Shown here one piece after another: positions 1-8,789 of a stretch of DNA of 64,000 nt (positions are counted from its first letter, which is position 1; every line of letters starts with the position of its first letter). The stretch comes from Prostheceraeus crozeri (lineage: Eukaryota > Platyhelminthes > Polycladida > Euryleptidae). The translations under genes and the position numbers were made by a program. Location: the NCBI GenBank assembly GCA_907163375.1, contig CAJQUW010007876.1, positions 248,001 through 312,000 of the forward strand, written 5' to 3'. The notes under the pieces were generated by a model. That model was given only the letters and a program-made list of their open reading frames with translations. It had not been told where the DNA came from and did no database searches.

Positions 1-1430
1 CCATTGCCCTTGTGTTGTTGGTTGTGGTGAGATATTTGTTGATGTTGTTGCTGCTGAAAGTATTGTTGCTGAAGTTGCTGCTGTTGCTGTTGGTAGAGAT
101 AGTATCGCTGCTGTTGCTGTTGTTGCTGCTGTTGAAAGGCTTGTTGCTGATCAGATGGTGGAGGAGGCTGTTGTGGAGACTGGACGGCAGCAGAATGATA
201 GTGCAGCGAGAATCGCGGTTGTCCCATTTGCACAGGTGCAACCTGCCTTTGAATCATTTGTTGCTGGAACAGCTGTTGCTGGAGGCGCATTGTGTGAGCG
301 AGATTGTGTGGCGTTGTGTACATAACTTGTGCGTATCGATCATAAAGATCGTATTCCTCGGCTTGTTGCTGCTGAGCACGTTTGTTACTATGACTAGACG
401 ATCGGCGATGTTGAGAACTTTTCGCAGATGATTTCTCTGATGCTCCTGGTTGACTGCTGCTTCGTGTCTTCGCTCGCTCTTTCCGGGGAGTAGAAGGCTG
501 AGAGGAGGAGGTTGTGGACGAAGAAGGTGGTCGAACTCCAGATCGCTGCTGCTGTTGAGATCTCGTAGGACGAGGGAGTGGCTCATACAGAGAGAGCAGA
601 GATCCCTTCTCGCCTTCCGAACCGACGGGGTTTAATTCGAGGGTTAGTGGTGTTGCGCACTCACTTTCTCCAGTACTGTATGCACTAGTGTTAGCCGAAC
701 AGGCTGGTGGACGAATTCCATTGGCTAGTTGCTCATTGCTCCTGTGATTGACTGTTCCTGATTCTTCAGCGGATGGAATGCGCCTCTGATTGGCTATTTC
801 TTCTGTTGAAGAGACTCGCCTGTGATTGGCTCCTGATTCATCAGCTGATGATCCTCTCCTCTGATTGGCAGTTAAATCATCAGCTGATGACCCTCGTTTG
901 TGATTGGTTGATGAATCATCAATTGACTGAGCTCGCCGGTGATTGATATTCTCATCTGCAGATGAAGATTGTGCTGCAAAATTAGTTGCAGTTTGAGCTA
1001 GATTGAAATTACTGTTACTCGTCCCCAATTCGTCAACTGTTGCCAGATCCGGAGGTCGAGCCGTAGCCATTTGCCAAAGCATTTGATGAGGTTCAAGTAG
1101 GTGTCCCTGCAGCCGTACACAGTTGGATTCAAGTCGAGTACCCATACGAGGAACAAGGCGTTGAAGTCGCAATGGCTCTGGTCGAATGGGAGTCGTCTGA
1201 GAGTTCTCTCCAGGCGTCTCTGTTTCTGCCTTCTCTGTAGAATTGGTTGCTAGCATTTCATCACACTCCAGTTGTATATTTTCCATCTCCTTGTTGAGTA
1301 GAGCAAGTTCCTGATCGATGCTTGATACAGAAACACCTCCACGTGGAATGACGGGAACGGAAGGAGGAAGGCAGAGGAAGGGCTCCATATTTGGTCCGAT
1401 GAAATGAGGAAGGACATCTACTTCAACTTC
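1..1430 (-). CDS. PDZRN3/PDZRN4-like protein, large C-terminal exon (exon C, runs off left edge)
   Basis: The minus strand is open without a stop from 1430 to position 1 (476 codons). It starts after a good acceptor (TTTTGCAG, phase 0) with EVEVDVLPHFIG. Two blocks identify the family. ELALLNKEMENIQLEC matches the helix ELELLNEELRSIELEC of vertebrate PDZRN3, and AYSTGES..ATPLTLEL matches AYNTGES..STPLTLEI further on. Between them lie a proline/leucine-rich linker and a six-unit serine/arginine repeat (738-965). After them come low-complexity S/T/P-rich sequence, YDLYDRYAQVMY and a glutamine-rich tail running off the window. PDZRN proteins are RING-type E3 ligases and scaffolds with two PDZ domains; this is the disordered tail, not the catalytic part. 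The C-terminal PDZ-ligand end is not reached. The conserved vertebrate CERFRELLELKC segment was not found and may be lost, diverged or on an unseen exon. Family assignment is confident; PDZRN3 versus PDZRN4 is not resolved. Confidence 0.9.
738..965 (-). repeat. Tandem RRxSS-type repeat inside exon C
   Basis: Six in-frame units of 12-13 codons: SSADENINHRRAQ, SIDDSSTNHKRG, SSADDLTANQRRG, SSADESGANHRRV, SSTEEIANQRRI and PSAEESGTVNHRS. Each joins an acidic half (ADE/TEE/AEE) to a basic half (NHRR/NQRR) followed by serines. The R-R-x-S arrangement is a consensus for basophilic kinases such as PKA, so a phospho-regulated stretch is a reasonable inference. The units are diverged at DNA level, so the repeat is old and is held at protein level rather than being a recent slippage product. 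I know of no such array in the vertebrate PDZRN proteins. Confidence 0.8.
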
Positions 1431-1599
1431 CTGCAAAATCAAATAGTCATTGTTGAGTATTTTATTTCAAATAGACTATCGCAAAATATGATTGCTTAAA
1501 CCTGTCAGTTTACCAGAAGGGCAATCAAATACAAGCGATGACGCAACCGCGGACTAACCAAGTAGACAGAAAGAAATTCTTAATGCATTATTTGAATAG

Positions 1600-1965
1600 C
1601 ATAACAGATATTCAGCTGGGTTGCTGTGAATCCTTGAAAAAGCTCCGATCGCAACGATCACTTCAGATTAGAAGAATTCAGATTATTAAGTACAAGTTTT
1701 GACAATTAAGTAAATCCTTATAATCACTAGTTTAAAAGATAGGACGCGCAGGAAAATAAGTTCACTAACTTTTCTGAAGAAGTGAACATCGCCTGTGTCT
1801 TTTTCTTGTGCTATGTATCAATCAACTGTCAGAGGAGCTTTACATGCTTTCGCGTACTTTCGTTCAGTCGGATGCCTTCGATGGTCATCGTATTTTTTAG
1901 CAGAAGAGTGCCATTTCACAGAAAGCTTCCATTCTAGGCAAACGAAGACACGACGAACTGACTGT
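1600..1965 (-). repeat. Dispersed repeat R1, diverged copy 3
   Basis: Read on the minus strand, this matches the R1 copies at 28208-28703 and 56258-56757 but is more diverged. Shared landmarks are the CGTCGTGTCTTCGTTTG end, AAATGGCA, a frame reading DTGDVHFFRKVSE..FLRVLSF (compare DTVDVKFY.EVCERFFLRLL), and the trailing GAT..GATCGGAGC..TTTCAAGGA.TCACAGCAA block. The frame is broken in this copy. A further short stretch near 2565-2632 on the plus strand resembles only the trailing block. Confidence 0.6.
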
Positions 1966-2564
1966 CTAATTATGTGTTGCTGACAGAATATCACAAGTAT
2001 CAAACGATAAGTAGTCAGCTCTACTATAAAAATGAATTTTTGCATAAAAAAGCGCTATGTTATGAACCCCCGGGAAGGTCCGCCCGGCACGCAATCAGAT
2101 CCGTCAAGTCTTTGTGCTTAAAGACCTTCATGCATTCATGCATTTGTCACAAGTCAAAGGACCGTTAGGGGTAAGGTCCAGCCCCGCTTTAGAAGCGCTG
2201 ATTGAAAAATGGACTAGTGGGAAGGTCTTCCACACCGATCTCGTCAAGTTTGGCTCTAAAATGTAGTCTTAGGATAGTCAAAAGTTTGACGCGCCTTGAA
2301 CGTTTAATGTCTGCCGGTGGGAACGCACCACCTGTCCTCTTAAGGGCAAACCTTAAGTCTTATTAAATATAAGTTTATTAAAATTATGAAACATTTAGAC
2401 GTCGTTATGGGAATGTCCCAGCTTCAATTTCATTTGTGTGCGTCAAGTCCCAATAGCATTTAGTGCCAAATTTACAGTGAAGAGCTTCCTTCACTCGATG
2501 TAAAGACGTGTGTTCGTTTTCTCCTTCACCCGTTCACTTCCGCACCCTTGATCAATGACGAAGT

Positions 2565-2632
2565 TCCTGCACAATCTGAATTCTTCAAATCTAAAGATAT
2601 CATAGAGACTTTCTGAAGGAACTCGCAGCAAT
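2565..2632 (+). repeat. Possible short fragment of repeat R1
   Basis: The order GAATTCTTCAAATCT..AAAG..GATATC..AGAGACTTTCTGAAGGAACTCGCAGCAATC.. (about 65 bp) parallels the end of R1, AATCTGAAGGAATCG..GGAGC..TGAAGGAACTCACAGCAATCC, read on the minus strand of the longer copies. It lies in the opposite orientation to copy 3, about 600 bp away. Confidence 0.4.
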
Positions 2633-3175
2633 CTACAAGAGATGAATGAATGCTTTTGCTATTTAACTTATGCATCACTTGGCTCCCCGAAGGTTACCTG
2701 TAAGCGGTCATTTTGAGATACCCTTGTCTCATTCCATGCGTCGATCATCAACTTTCTTTCCTTACTGCACTAGACTGCTCAATAAAATGTATTTTGCTTC
2801 ACAAACGTCTGACTAACTTTCTCGAATTACTTATTATCACTATCTTTGTTCTTTCAAAATTTCAGTTGTATTCGATGTGCGTATTGAATAGTATGTATGA
2901 TTTCCATTATCAATAAACAATAAACAATAAACATTAAGATCATCTTTCTTCCCACTCATGATTTCCCAGCGTCGTCATCAAAAAGTTAATTAGAAATTGA
3001 CAACAAAATGACAAGTGTAAACAAGCAATCAAGGTATCTTGTTGCAATATTAACATAAGAGCTCATAAATAGGCTACTTCATAATTTATTCAAATTTTTA
3101 GGATACAATCATGACCATCATAAACGCACTCCCTAAAATGTCTAACATTCAGCTTCAATCATAGGGTTGTATATC

Positions 3176-3372
3176 GTAGGTGGAGTGTCGACTCAATTTT
3201 TATGTCAAAAGATTCAGTTTTTTGCGGAGATTGCATTCCTGTGGTCTAAAAATATCTGATCAATTTTTAAGAAGCTTAGTTTTTGCAAATTATTCCTGTG
3301 TTTATATTCTAGCGATTTGGTACCTCTATAATTAGGTATGAAACTTATTAGACCTCAAAGGAAAGAGCATTT
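3176..3372 (+). repeat. Left half of split dispersed repeat X
   Basis: This segment (GTGTCGACTCAA.., TCAAAAGATTC..TTTTTTGCGGAGATT, ATTATTCCTGTGTTT) matches the first half of the continuous copy at about 61935-62150. The remainder of X resumes at about 8560, beyond the LINE. Repeat X was therefore in place before the 3.6-8.4 kb material arrived. The class of X is unknown; no terminal repeats or coding frame were recognised. Confidence 0.7.
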
Positions 3373-3616
3373 ACTAACAAGCATCTTAACTAAGCGGAAA
3401 TTAAGCTGATTATCAAGGAAATCTCATGAACCGCATTGTAATGCAAGTCATCATGGAAAAGTTGAGATCTCATTGTGCTTCTTGTCTGAAATTTCATGTA
3501 TTTAATTTAATTTTCAGCGGCATAATTTTATGATTCACTAAATTTATGTTTCATTTCTTGAATCTGAATAGTGATGTGAACCCATTTCTATCTTTTAAAG
3601 TTAACTATAATGCCAA

Positions 3617-4066
3617 GTGGCTAAAAGTGGTTACGATATGCCAAGTGGCATAAAAGTGGTTCATTGGAATGTCTGTAGCATGTGCCCTACTGGTGATAAC
3701 ACAACCCTGGACCAATTGAAAATGACTTTGTCTTCAGGCGGTAAAACCTGTCATGTGTTGGGCATCACGGAGACATGGTTGAATCACAACTATGGCGACG
3801 AGGAGATATTGATCAATGCCTACCACAGGCCTCTCAGAAAAGATCGAGCGAATAAAGGTGGAGGCGGAGTATTGATGTATATTCAAGAAATGTATGGCTA
3901 TGTCCGGAGAGCTGATCTTGAAGATGACAACCTTGAAGCGATATGGGCGGAGATCAAATGTCAAAGTGGAAAACCCTTATTGATTTGCACCGTCTATCGA
4001 CCTCCAAACGAACCATTGACGGCTTGGTTAGACGCATTTGATATCATTATCGCAAAAGCTTTTTAG
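3617..4066 (+). pseudogene. LINE ORF2, endonuclease domain (N-terminal part)
   Basis: The frame reads VVHWNVCSM (the metal-binding Asn region), TETWL (catalytic Glu), GGGGVLMYI and CTVYRPP, in the order of APE-like endonucleases of CR1/Jockey LINEs, whose job is to nick target DNA for target-primed reverse transcription. The first recognised motif lies at the truncation point, so little if any of the endonuclease is lost. The frame closes at 4066. The next endonuclease motif, MGDLN, opens the following frame at 4087, and the amino acids FLENKSLLI just before it are readable only after a shift. The two ORFs are therefore one gene broken by an indel near 4055-4065. Confidence 0.88.
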
Positions 4067-4086
4067 AGAATAAAAGCTTATTAATT

Positions 4087-5901
4087 ATGGGAGATTTGAA
4101 TGTCAATGATTGTGTCAGAAATTATGAATTTAGTAAATTGGAAAATCATTTCATGTTATACTCAATGAAGCAAATGGTGAAGGAACCCACTCGAGTCACG
4201 ACTTCGAGTTCATCCATTATCGATCATATGTGTATCTATGATAATCTGTTGATCCGTGGTGTCAAGGTCCCCAAGATTGGATTAAGTGATCATTTTCCAA
4301 CATGTATTTCAATAAGTGTAAGGTTCCGAGGTGGCAACATGCACAAGGTGATATCCTACCGGTCGTACAAACATTTTGACGGGATCGCCTTCAAGCAGAA
4401 TCTCCAAACTGTACCTTGGTCTGTATTAGACATGTTTGATGATCCGAACGACGCTCTCGCACTTTGGAACAAGATGGTAATGGAGGTTATCAATAAACAC
4501 GCACCAATACGTGAAAAAAGAATCAAAAGAGACTGGCAACCCGAGTGGTTCACGAAAGAAATTAGAGAATTGATGCGAAAGCGCGATTACAACAAAGCCA
4601 AGAAAGAGTACGATCTTTATCGTCTCTATAGAAACAAAGTTGTTGCTCTTATTCGCAAAGCGAAGCAGGACCACTATACGAATCTTATAGAGACCAGTGC
4701 AACAGACACCAAAAAGTTGTGGAATCACCTGAAAGGTCTGGCGCCATCAAAGAAGTCCGCTACCATAACATCTATGTACATAAATGGCAATCAATCAGAA
4801 AATCCCACCGAAATTGCAGACGAATTAAACAAATTCTTTGTGACTGTGGCAGAAAGACATTCTACAAAAGCCAATGGCCATGGCATAAGCAACATTCTAA
4901 ATACGCTGCGTCTGTACGTCTCCAGGTTCAGTCCGGATCAGTTCCAAATACCTCAAATTGCCATTTGCGAAACTGAATGTTTGATCAAAGAATTATCGTC
5001 AAATAAAGCAACTGGATTGGACAATATTCCTCCCAAATTACTCAAGTTGGGCTGTGTAGAACTGGCACCATCATTGACAACGATTATCAATTTGAGCCTA
5101 ACTTCTGGAATCTTCCCCGACATGTGGAAGCAAGCCCGCGTATCTGCAGTACACAAGAAAGGCGATGTCAATGACATGGAAAATTACAGGCCGATATCAG
5201 TACTACCAATAACAAGTAAAATCATCGAAAGGCATGTACACAAACATTTATATCTGCATATGCATCCGATGTTGCATGTCTCCCAATCTGGTTTTAGAGA
5301 AGGTCATTCATGTGAAACAGCTTTAATCAATATGTTGGATCAATGGACGAAGAGCATTGATGATGGTGATTTGAATGCAGTTATAATGTTGGACCTTAAA
5401 AAGGCCTTTGAGTTAATAAATCATGAGCTTCTGTTGGAAAAACTTTTGGCCTATAACGTCTCAGAGCTTTCATCTACTTGGTTTAAATCCTACTTGCAAA
5501 ACAGGTACCAAGTTGTGTCTCTTCAAAATGGACTATCAGACAAGCTCTCAGTACCCAGCGGAGTGCCTCAGGGGTCTATAATCGGCCCACTGCTCTTTAT
5601 CATCTTTGTCAACGACATGCCCTTACATCTATCTGCCAGCAATATCGTTGATATGTATGCTGATGACACAACCATTACTACCACCGGAAAATGCCTAGAT
5701 GATGTGAAGGGCAATGTTGATACTCTAGTCAATGAGGCAGAGTCCTGGTGTAAGGGCAACTGTATGGCACTGAACATGGAGAGCACAAAGGGCATGCTTA
5801 TTACAACTCGGCAAAAACGGCGGCGACTCGGTAAGGATGAGATAACCACATTCTCCCAAAGAATATCTTTGACTCCAAGCACAAAGTCCTTGGAGTTATA
5901 G
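4087..5901 (+). pseudogene. LINE ORF2, end of endonuclease plus reverse transcriptase
   Basis: This 604-codon frame begins MGDLNVND and continues to GLSDHFP, the last endonuclease motif (catalytic His). A basic linker (EWFTKEIRELMRKRDYNKAK) follows, then the RT: TGLDNIPPKLL, ENYRPISVLP, SGFREGHSCETAL, VIMLDLKKAFELINH (motif A), GVPQGSIIGPLLF (motif B) and MYADDT (motif C with catalytic YADD). The catalytic aspartates LD.. and ..ADD are present, so the polymerase core looks recently decayed. After about 5870 the frame is lost: the thumb sequence KHKVLGVIVDQDLTWNEHVQ is readable only in another frame, which marks an indel at about 5860-5880. Compared with family members of about 900-1000 residues, the pieces sum to a nearly complete ORF2. 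Confidence 0.92.
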
Positions 5902-6177
5902 TCGACCAGGATCTGACATGGAATGAGCACGTTCAATATGTTGCTCGGCGTGTGAGCAGCTATGTTGCCTTGTTGAGAAGGATAAAGCAATTCTTGCCTA
6001 TTCGTGTGCGGAGAATCTTCTTCATGGCCTACATACAATCTTGCTATGACTTTTGTTTATCAGTGTGGGGTGCTTCCTGTCACATAACGAGAATTGAGAA
6101 ACTCCAAAAGCTTGCAATCAGAATTGTGCTTAATCGCCCAAAACGTGAAAGCTCCAAACCTTTATTCAAAGAAATGC
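5880..6177 (+). pseudogene. LINE ORF2, RT thumb and connection up to the inserted transposon
   Basis: The shifted frame reads VLGVIVDQDLTWNEHV, then RRIKQFLPIRVRRIFF, YIQSCYDFCLSVWG and LQKLAIRIVLNRPKR. This is the usual CR1/L2 order after YADD, where LGV.iD..L.W..H and Y.....Y.i.vWG are landmarks. The frame stops being LINE sequence at 6177, where the CAGGGTGTCCAC end of the inserted transposon begins. LINE sequence resumes at 7985. Confidence 0.85.
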
Positions 6178-6779
6178 CAGGGTGTCCACCCTATCTGAGA
6201 AAAAAAATTCACGTACATTTCGCGTACAATTCACGCACATGACAAAAAATTCACGTACCACTATTTCAGGCCTACTTGCCCAGCAAGCGACAGTTGGTTG
6301 AGTCAAAATCATTCAAAAACACTACCCACAGCAACTGCTCAAAGAAATGCAGTAATGAGATCTTTACAGTAGAAAGATAGTTCTTCAGAACTATCTTTTA
6401 TACACACTGCACACATAATAATATAAGTGCATTCGTCATTCGATGCTGTTTTGAAGCCATCATTTCACAAATAAATGGTATTTTTGGTCACTCAATAATC
6501 TCTAAATACAACATAATTCACGGCTATAAAAATCAAGGGCAATAATAATAGGGTTTGTGTTTTCGGATTTCTAGAAGCAGATTAAAACTAAGAATATTAG
6601 TGTGCATATTCATGGAGATAACTTTTTATTTCTTTTAAAAACATCAGGATAGAAACAATAGACTGAGTCCACAATAGCAAAAAACTAATCAATCTAAGTC
6701 TTCCAATAGTCGGCGCTTCCGTTGTGCACATAAGTATGAAATTTCCGCTTCCTTCTCCTTCTCCCTTGCCTCATTCAAT

Positions 6780-7272
6780 TCAATAGCTTTCCTTTTTGGG
6801 ATGGACTTCGGAGCAATATTTAATCAATGAAGGGATCAGTTTAATGAAACGTTTTGCAACGTCACGATTTTCACACCACCTGATTCGGCAAAACTTTTTC
6901 GGGAACTGTTTGGGCCCAGTGATTTCGATTAATTGTGCTCGTCTAGGAGGCGAATTTTGAAAAACATAATGAGAGGAGGACAGAATTTCGTCAATTTTCC
7001 AACCACATTTTGTATTACCTAATGAAGATGCTCCATGAACAATGTGCATGCCACACGAGCCTAATTCCAACAAAGCAGGAAAGACCCAAACTTTTCTACG
7101 ACTACTGAGCATCCGCAAAAGTGACCAATTAACATTTGGCCCATCCATGGACACAGATGTCAATTTCTTGAGTCCCAAAGGTTCTAAAACTCGCCATAAA
7201 GCATCAAGCAAGTTTGAGGCTGACGTGTGATCTAAAAATTTGGAACTTAGATACCTTATGATGCTTGTTGAT
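6780..7272 (-). pseudogene. Transposase fragment, DGPNVNW type
   Basis: Reading down from about 7272 the frame gives RYLSSKFLDHTSASNLLDAL, then LTSVSMDGPNVNWSLL, LLELGSCGMHIVHGA, FQNSPPRRAQLIEITG and FPKKFCRIRWCEN, closing at 6780. The string SMDGPNVNW..GSCG.H.VHGA..SP.RR..Y/LI..TG...FP.KFC..RW.EN is the core of a large transposase group common in fish and invertebrate genomes and often filed with hAT-like proteins. Only this core survives: the N-terminal zinc finger and the C-terminal end are not seen. It is encoded opposite to the LINE that hosts it. No function is expected now. Confidence 0.75.
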
Positions 7273-7548
7273 TTTCTTTCTTCCAGAATCGAACCAAAAC
7301 ATCCATCTGAGATTGGTGACTTATTTTATGCTCTGCAGGTCGTCATGTTTTGATGTTTATAGTTCATGGTGATATATCGTACGACAACTCCATCAGACTG
7401 AGCCAAAACATGATCCAAGTCAATTAAATGACTGAAGCTATCCATACATTATCTAGCACTGTCAAAATCTGCAACTGACAACAAGCTGGAACGACACAGT
7501 CTCACCATTTTTCACCACGCATGCATTTCTATCTGTAAGTAATACAAC

Positions 7549-7748
7549 ACGTCATAGAATCCGTAAAACCGATCTTCGTTTTCTGCACTATATTTGTGAG
7601 ATCTTTGTGAGGATCTGACGATGGTCGCGTTCAGTGGTCGAAAGATCTCACAAATATAGTGCAGAAAACGAAGATCGGTTTTACGGATTCCTTCATACTG
7701 AATATAAATGATAAATATTCCGTTGTTTCAAACTATACGTCATAGAAT
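7549..7748. mobile_element. Small hairpin insertion inside the DNA transposon
   Basis: Arms 7557-7606 and 7641-7690 are perfect 50-bp inverted copies, starting GAATCCGTAAAACCGATC, around a 34-bp loop. The block is bracketed by a 12-bp direct repeat, ACGTCATAGAAT, at 7549-7560 and 7737-7748, which looks like a target duplication. The inserted piece is therefore about 176 bp: a hairpin plus about 46 bp of tail. It would be the youngest layer of the nest. Confidence 0.6.
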
Positions 7749-7984
7749 GAACGTCTGAGTCAACCGACCCAATTGTTTGCTGGCCTTGGCCAAGCATTGA
7801 CAATTTTGCGTAGCCACATATGCATGTACCCATATATGGGCCTTTTAGAGACAAAAAGCTGAAATTCACGTACAATTCACGTACACCTTCGCATTTTCAC
7901 AAAATTCACGTACATTTTCATAATTTTCAAAATTTACGTACAATTCACGTACATGCGTGAATTTCACGTACAGTGGACACCCTG

Positions 7985-8292
7985 AAATGCACATTATGCG
8001 CATGCGCACTCGAGTCGACTTTAGGCAGACTCTACTTGTGTATAAAGCCCTAAATCAGTTAGCACCAACTTATTTACAACGCATGTTTTTACGCAAGGAA
8101 CAAGAGAAAAAGACACGATCTGTAACACAAGGAGACCTGTGTATTCCCAAACTTAGAACCAAACTAAGAAAGATGAAGCTTGTGGTTCGAGGTGCAGAAC
8201 TCTATAATTCCTGCAATCATTGCGTCCGAGAGGCTGACAGTGTTTTGAAATTTAAGCGAAACTATATATGTGATTTCTTCAAAAACTTCTAG
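7985..8292 (+). pseudogene. LINE ORF2, C-terminal tail after the insertion
   Basis: From 7985 the LINE frame resumes (HIMRMRTRVDFRQTLLVYKA) with LNQLAPTYLQRMF, then KLVVRGAELYNSC and VLKFKRNYICDFF before its stop. The pattern LVYK.LN.LAP.YL..r..vrga.lwNs...F..a.s...FKr is characteristic of the end of CR1/L2-like ORF2 proteins. A short 3' UTR follows and ends in the (TTA)n tail. The 6-base overlap with sequence left of the insertion (AAATGC) marks the target duplication of the inserted transposon. Confidence 0.88.
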
Positions 8293-8559
8293 TTGATGTT
8301 CATTCTCTTTTATCTACCTAATCATGTTTTTCTGTATGCTAGAGGACCATTGAAAATTAGCTATTGCTACCAGTGTCATCCTCTTAAAATAAAGATTTTA
8401 TTATTATTATTATTATAATCCTTGTCTCTACTATGATGTTTTGCTCTTTCAGTGGTAGATAGTTTGTGATATGATCATGCTTAAGTAAATACTCTTAATA
8501 TTAATAAAACTGAGCTGCAAAGAAATAGCAACCCATCCTCCAAGGTTTCCATGACAAGG

Positions 8560-8772
8560 AGGATTTGGAAAGTACTATCATTCCTTCTACATTACTATCA
8601 ATATCAGTCTATTCTGTGAGTTTCTTCAAAGCTGCAAAAGTTTGCTTATCTGACATGTGGTACTGGGTTTCACATTGAGTTCATTTAATAAAATTGAAAC
8701 TGCTTAGACATTGGGAATTAAATTGATGCTGAGTTGCTACTCTACCTAATATACTTACTCTATGGCTTGAAT
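8560..8772 (+). repeat. Right half of split dispersed repeat X
   Basis: Matches about 62165-62372: ACATGTGGT.CTGGGT.TCA, GAGTTCATTTAATAAA.T.GAAACTG.TTA, and the end GAGTT.CTACTCT.. up to the TTTACTCTATG/CTTACTCTATG close. It continues the part at 3176-3372. About 240 bp before the LINE and 140 bp after it match neither X nor the LINE, so another small element or local rearrangement may also lie between the halves. Confidence 0.7.
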
Positions 8773-8789
8773 TATAAATGCATCAAATT

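Larger units (their letters stand above)
6178..7984. mobile_element. hAT-like (possibly IS3EU-type) DNA transposon inserted in the LINE
   Basis: Both ends carry the perfect inverted repeat CAGGGTGTCCAC (6178-6189 and 7973-7984). The LINE frame flanking it reads ..LFKEM and then HIMRMRT.., so the insertion is exact. The flanking duplication is AAATGC, at most GAAATGC if one base is shared. That is shorter than the 8 bp expected of hAT, so the superfamily is uncertain. Subterminal regions carry repeated ATTCACGTAC words, about three at the left and six or more at the right, plausible transposase-binding sites. Inside lie a transposase fragment on the minus strand and a small hairpin insertion. 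At 1.8 kb with a partial frame it is not autonomous. Confidence 0.85.
3610..8420 (+). mobile_element. CR1/L2-like LINE, 5'-truncated and interrupted by a DNA transposon
   Basis: A non-LTR retrotransposon of the Jockey/CR1 group. It has an APE-type endonuclease, a reverse transcriptase with YADD, no RNase H, and a C-terminal LVYKALNQLAPTYL tail typical of CR1/L2/Rex1 ORF2 proteins. The 3' end is a short (TTA)n run at about 8396-8417, as expected for this group. It starts inside the endonuclease domain, so ORF1 and the 5' end are missing. The first 50 bp hold a 28-bp-offset imperfect duplication (ATGCCAAGTGGC..TAAAAGTGGTT at 3610 and 3638). The coding region shows at least two frameshifts and a 1.8-kb insertion at 6178-7984. 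It is not active. Confidence 0.9.

Noticed and set aside
12-431. Leucine-rich frame on the plus strand
   Set aside because: It is the antisense of the CAG/CAA glutamine repeats of exon C.
254-586. Minus-strand frame MSHSLVLRDLNSSSDL..
   Set aside because: It overlaps the PDZRN-like reading frame in another phase, and the homologous motifs are all in the open frame used.
2040-2400. GC-richer block suspected to be an rRNA fragment
   Set aside because: It does not match conserved SSU or LSU rRNA segments that I can recall.
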